A stretch of DNA of 64,000 nucleotides from Plazaster borealis (taxonomy: Eukaryota > Echinodermata > Asteroidea > Forcipulatida > Labidiasteridae): assembly GCA_021014325.1 (NCBI GenBank), contig CM037462.1, positions 21,224,135 to 21,288,134 of the forward strand, read 5' to 3'. A program made the position numbers and the translations under genes. This document shows positions 59,554-64,000 of this stretch, one piece after another (position 1 is the first letter of the stretch; each line of letters starts with the position of its first letter). A model generated the notes under the pieces. The model did no database searches, was not told the DNA's origin, and saw nothing but the letters and a program-made list of their open reading frames with translations.

Positions 59554-59873
59554 TTAAAGGGATTGTATACGTTGGTTTCAATCCTACATTGTAGATATAT
59601 ACCATAACCTGTGAAAATTTCATTTCATTTCAAAAGGTGTGAGCATTTTTGAGATATTGCCGAAAATCTGGAACGGTTATGTGCACGCAGGAAGAATAAT
59701 CTGCAAATGGAAAACACAATCTGGGATAAAAAGTCGTATCTTTTTCCATAACCGCAGTACTTCTAAGTGAAAAGTTTCTCAAAATGCACCATACTATCCA
59801 AAGCTGCTGTATTTCTTAACATTAGGCTAATTTTGCTTTATGAGTCATTAAGGAACATATGCAGACCCTTTAA
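59554..59873 (+). mobile_element. MITE family B copy
   Basis: TTAAAGGGATTGTATACG to GCAGACCCTTTAA, slightly shortened inside. Landmarks GATATTGCCGAAAATCTGG and GCAGGAAGAATAATCTGC are present. Confidence 0.75.
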
Positions 59874-60661
59874 AAGCAAACAGTATAAGCGCCGAAGACG
59901 CAAGATTGGGAACTCGTGCTGATATATGAAATGTGCACTGGACGCCATTTCAGAAAGCAACTCTATTGATGCAACAATAGATCAGTGCAGACAAAGACCA
60001 TTGCTATCAAAGCTATAACAAAAAAAATTGCTTGCGGAAATGGCACCCATGCGTATTTCACGTTCCAAGCAGTTCCATATCTTGCGCATTAGGTGCCCCA
60101 TACTCTTTGGTTTAAAGTTAAGTTTTAGAGTACCATAGCAATCACGAAGTATATTTCCGTTTCGAAGATCGCGTCTTAATAAAGAAAATATTCACTGTCA
60201 CAATGATTAAGAATGATAAAGCTGCATCTCATGTAAGCAAAGCTAGAAAAGTTCAGATTAATAAAAGTCAGGTTTTACATTAATATGCACGGCACCTAAA
60301 CTACATTTGTTGTCATTTCAGTTTAGCAAAACATTACTTTAAAAAATATATGATCTTTATTAACCTCCGGATAACATGTCATTTAGACAGGGGAAGCATG
60401 AAGACCCCACCCCCCGTATTTACGTTTTGTTCACCATCCGAAGTTCCTCCTCGTTTTTTATATGTTCGTGTTAATCTGTTGTTAATTTCAATTTAATGAT
60501 AAACCATACATAAAAATACCTTTAAATATAAATATACTTTACATTTGCAATAAAGCAATTGACATTTCATTACTGGTTTTTGTTATATGGATATAGGACT
60601 TATAAACATATTTCACAATGCTCTGAAGTAAATATTAATAAACAAGAACAATCCGTATTCT

Positions 60662-61037
60662 TTAAAGGCATCGTACACGTTTGGTAATAAAATTGTCAAA
60701 GACCAGTGTTCTCATTTGGTGTCAACATATGCATACAATAACAAGCCTGTGAAAATTTGGGCTCAATTGGTCATCGAAGTTGCAAGAAAATGATGAAAGA
60801 AAAAAACACCCTTGTTGTACAAATTTGTGTGCTTTCAGATAGGAATAAAAACTTCTTGCAAGAAGTTTTTAGTGTTTTAGTGAGAAATTTCCTCTTTCTC
60901 AAAAACTACGTTACTTCAGAGGGAGTCGTTTCTCACAATGTTTTATACTATCAATAGCTCTCCGTTGCTCGTTACCAAGTAAGTTTTTATGCTAATATAT
61001 ATTTTGAGTCATTACCAAACGTGTACGATGCCTTTAA
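60662..61037 (+). mobile_element. MITE family A, full copy
   Basis: TTAAAGGCATCGTACACG to CGTGTACGATGCCTTTAA, termini nearly perfect inverted repeats with TTAA. Faces the reverse copy 90 bases downstream. Confidence 0.85.
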
Positions 61038-61125
61038 ATATTAATCTTAAAACCTTCAAAATCATAAGATATTCTTCGATAGTTATAACAGAAAACTGTT
61101 TCACTTATATCTCCAAGTTCGATGT

Positions 61126-61477
61126 TTAAAGGCACTGGACACGTTTGGTAATTACTCAAAATATGTATTAGCATAAAAACTTACTTGGTAACGAGCAACG
61201 CAGAGCTGTTGATAGTATAACACTTGTGAGAAACGAACGTATTTTTTGAGAAAGAGGTAATTTCTTATTTGAATCTGAGAAAGACTTCAGGCCTGAAGCC
61301 TTTCTCAGGCATCTGAAAGCACACAAATTTGTGCAACAAGGGTGTGTTTTCTTTCATTATTTTCTTGCAACTTCGATGACCAATTGAGCCCAAATTTTCA
61401 CATGTTTGTTATTTTATGCTTATGTTGGGATAAGAACACTGGTCTTTGACAATTACCAAAGTGTCCAGTGCCTTTAA
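61126..61477 (-). mobile_element. MITE family A, reverse copy
   Basis: TTAAAGGCACTGGACACG to GTGTCCAGTGCCTTTAA in reverse orientation. Internally it has an extra inverted pair TGAGAAAGACTTCAGG/CCTGAAGCCTTTCTCAGG not present in 60662-61037. Confidence 0.85.
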
Positions 61478-61499
61478 GTTCGATTTGGTCACGCCGATT

Positions 61500-62500
61500 G
61501 TGTCCTTAGCCCCAGGACAAAGAATATTGTATAATTATGACAATGTGATATTGAAAAGTACACACCATCTTCATTCTGACTAAAAAAAAGTTTGGATTGG
61601 TATAAAAAGCAATCTTGAGGTCAAGTTGGATGATCAACGTTTTCTTTTACAAAAATAAAGTATTCCTAAGTTTAGAGCATTTGTAGTTGCATCTTTGAAC
61701 CATGTATGGTATGACTATATGCTACGGCAAGAGATATACACTGGTTGCGGACCTAAGCAGCGCAATGAAGTTAACCATAATTGCTTCTCTTCATCCAGGA
61801 GTGCAAACAATATGAAATAGCTCATTCTATATCAAAACAAGTAAATAGAGCCCTCTTTTCTCCTTCAAAAGGAATAATGGAGATCTAAGCTTCTGGAATA
61901 GTGGTTTCCTATCCACCCCAGGGAGTCGAGATTAATCTTTGTCTCAACTAAAGATTGTTTATAAATAAATATTTTAACATACTTGTTGCATCATGCCCAT
62001 TTAAGGATAAAATATCTGCACCAATAATGCAAAATCTGGCAAGAAAAGACTGTTACCTTCAAACAAGTCACTGAAAATATATTTCTTGCTACACAGAGTA
62101 CAGATTCAAATGCCTTATCACCCTTGTCTACGTACATTGAACAGTTTAGCATGGGGGATAACAATTGTATTGGTTTATTTTTGAAAGGTTGGCTGAAATG
62201 CAATATCTGCATTCTCTGTATAATACACAGCTGCAAAGAAATAGGAAAAACCTTGCATTGTGTGAATAATTAAAATCACAATTCCAAACTGGAATAAAAA
62301 AAGGGATACACTTTACACAACATTCACCTAAAAAATATTTACCTATTTGTAAGCATCTATTTAGTTTACAACTGGATACAACAATATTTACCTTAACCAA
62401 AACGAAAATAAACAATTAAGCATCTCTTCAAGATACAACTGGTTTTTAAAATATTATTAAAAATTTCCATTGCAATGTCTATAAAGATAAATTATATACA
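61500..62500. other. Probable 3' UTR or flank of the PTPR-like gene
   Basis: AT-rich, with only short ORFs. Many AATAAA-like words on both strands; no transcript end can be assigned. Confidence 0.3.
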
Positions 62501-62504
62501 TATT

Positions 62505-62585
62505 ATTTGCATATATTTTCATAATTTGCATATATTCATTCAGTATTTGCATGAGCACTTGCATATATTTGCATCTCATTTGCAT
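62505..62585. repeat. Cluster of five ATTTGCAT octamers
   Basis: Perfect ATTTGCAT at 62505, 62524, 62545, 62567 and 62578, plus ACTTGCAT at 62558, interspersed with TATAT. ATTTGCAT is the POU/Oct octamer. It may be a degenerate minisatellite, a binding-site array, or (read on the minus strand) a 3' UTR repeat. Confidence 0.6.
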
Positions 62586-63079
62586 AGTTTTAAATAACCA
62601 AGCATGTACAGGCTGATTCTTTACACAACAGTGACGTAGATACAAAACAAGTTCTTGAAAAGATTCACTGGTAAACACAGTGAACAAATAAAGAGAATTC
62701 AGCAAAATTTATCACGCCAAGTTTTGCTTTACAGCACAGAGCATTAATCTGCTCTCATATCTAACAGTGTTTTACAAAAGGAATTGCTCTTTGTTCTGTT
62801 TGTAAACCACTCACGAACAAGTTAAATTTCATATGCAAAAGATGCATCATTTGTAACAATACAGTTCAAGTCAAAATAGTAAAAGGCAATATCATGAGCA
62901 CGAACTACATGTTAGATATCAATATGTACAATGGCATCCAAAGTAAACAAACAAGTTGCCAAGTTTGGGTTCATTTCAAACCGAACCAGGGATAGTTTTC
63001 AGCGAGGAAGATCGCTAAAATAACTTAACAACATTCAACTTAATCACTTACGCACTAAAACAGGCCATAACCTGGGCCT

Positions 63080-63397
63080 TATTTATATAAGACTGCTTAA
63101 ACAGAGCATTTTGCTTAGCAATTTTCTGCTAAGGAACAGTGGTGTAACCAGCCACTTTCATTGGGGGGGGGGGGCAATTTAACGTATCAAACCATTCATT
63201 TGTACACTTTGTCAATCTCATTTGGGGGAGCAGGGGGGGGGGGCTCTGTTACACCACTGCTCAGCAAACTTTAGCAAAAAAACAATCAAAGCGACTACAT
63301 GTGGAATGGTATTTTGGCTGGTAACCTTATTTTAGTTAGCAAAATTCTTTCGTGCTTAGCGACTTTTTGTGCTTGAGTAGCTCTATGAAATTGGGCC
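63080..63397. mobile_element. CCCAATTTCAT MITE interrupted by a G-run MITE
   Basis: GCTTAGCAATTTTCTGCTAAG on the left and GGCTGGTAACC...GAAATTGGGCC on the right belong to one element. It is split by an insert at 63126-63262 whose ends, AGTGGTGTAACC and GTTACACCACT, are inverted and whose body holds two poly-G runs. Confidence 0.65.
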
Positions 63398-63590
63398 TTC
63401 ATAAAGCTATTTAGCAGAAAACTGTACTCAGCAAATTTGTCTGCTGAGAAAATTTATGAGGGAACCAGTCACAAACAATATACATTACATGGGTTTTTGG
63501 CTGATAACCTATTTCTGCTAAGCACAATTTTTCTGTGCTAAGCAATTTTTTTCTGTCCTAACAGCTTGATGAAATTGGGCCTTGATCAGC
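63398..63590. mobile_element. CCCAATTTCAT MITE, second adjacent copy
   Basis: Shares the GAAATTGGGCCTTCATAAAG boundary with the previous copy and ends GATGAAATTGGGCCTTG. Interior GAACCAGTCACAAAC and GGCTGATAACC are typical. Head-to-tail neighbours of the same family. Confidence 0.65.
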
Positions 63591-63712
63591 AAGTGTCTTA
63601 CAATCGTTTTACAAACTGATACCCGCCAAGGCCAACGATCATCTTGAAGACCTCAAGTAAAAATGTTGATGGAAATGCTGATGCATATGACACAAACACC
63701 GCCCTCTATAGT

Positions 63713-63787
63713 CTATCTGAAGTTAGCATACGTCTCGTTCTCCTCCAAGTACTTCTTTAAGACTTCATAACAGAACAAGTATTGGTC
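63713..63787 (-). CDS. Receptor-type tyrosine phosphatase (PTPRA/PTPRE-like), last coding exon, partial
   Basis: After acceptor ccctag the minus strand encodes DQYLFCYEVLKKYLEEN, then ETYANFR and TAG. The ending QY.FCY.V...Y.......YANF(K/R) is the characteristic C-terminus of the second phosphatase domain of PTPRA/PTPRE. Only 24 residues are in the window. The catalytic exons would lie to the right of 64000. The 3' UTR probably runs left from 63712. Family assignment is by recall of the C-terminal signature. Confidence 0.8.
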   Translation of the reverse strand, partial: DQYLFCYEVLKKYLEENETYANFR

Positions 63788-64000
63788 CTAGGGTAAAGAA
63801 GAACACAAATAACAATGTCTTGTGATCAATGGAATTGAACTTTCAGTCTCTCACTGAGGAAATCATTTATTAACCAAAACTTGCCACGAAACATGCTTAA
63901 CATTTATTTATCAAGTGATAATTTATCATAAACCACAAGGGAAACTAATTTGGGGTTGAACAAAGAACAGTTGACTTGAGCCAGATTTAAACCAATAACC

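Overview
The window looks like nuclear DNA of a marine invertebrate deuterostome, most likely an echinoderm and probably a starfish. Genes are split by GT/AG introns and carry typical Kozak starts. The space between exons is packed with diverged tRNA-headed SINEs, small terminal-inverted-repeat DNA transposons (several with TTAA ends), LINE debris and minisatellites. The starfish assignment is an impression from the repeat style; the gene identifications do not depend on it.

Four protein-coding genes can be reconstructed exon by exon, with reading phase preserved across every junction. (1) TRAPPC5, a core subunit of the TRAPP vesicle-tethering complex, runs on the + strand from 1948 to 33121 in seven exons. 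Its fifth intron is about 25 kb and holds most repeats of the left half. (2) A type I membrane protein with a collectrin / ACE2-neck-like ectodomain runs on the - strand from 47716 down to 40100 in eight exons. (3) A selenoprotein P gene (SELENOP) runs on the - strand from 57947 down to 54318 in five exons. It has one in-frame UGA in the N-terminal U-x-x-C redox motif and nine more in the last exon. A plausible form II SECIS hairpin lies at 53945-53987. Standard gene callers would cut this gene at its first TGA. (4) The last coding exon of a PTPRA/PTPRE-type receptor tyrosine phosphatase lies on the - strand at 63713-63787; the rest of that gene is beyond the right edge.

Layout: 1-1947 repeats and the TRAPPC5 upstream region; 1948-7016 TRAPPC5 exons 1-5; 7017-32041 its giant intron (SINEs, MITEs, a 30-copy 22-bp satellite, a 1-kb foldback element); 32042-33121 TRAPPC5 exons 6-7; 33122-40099 intergenic, with three minisatellites and a LINE 3' end split by a MITE; 40100-47716 the collectrin-like gene; 47717-53944 intergenic, dominated by a palindromic satellite built on an ACCACG/CGTGGT hairpin; 53945-57947 SELENOP; 57948-63712 non-coding with MITEs and probable 3' UTR of the phosphatase; 63713-64000 the phosphatase tail.

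The four genes have no obvious shared pathway. TRAPPC5 acts in ER-Golgi transport, SELENOP is a secreted selenium carrier and redox protein, and the other two are membrane proteins. The most notable content is the multi-selenocysteine SELENOP, the collectrin-like gene and the palindromic satellite between them.
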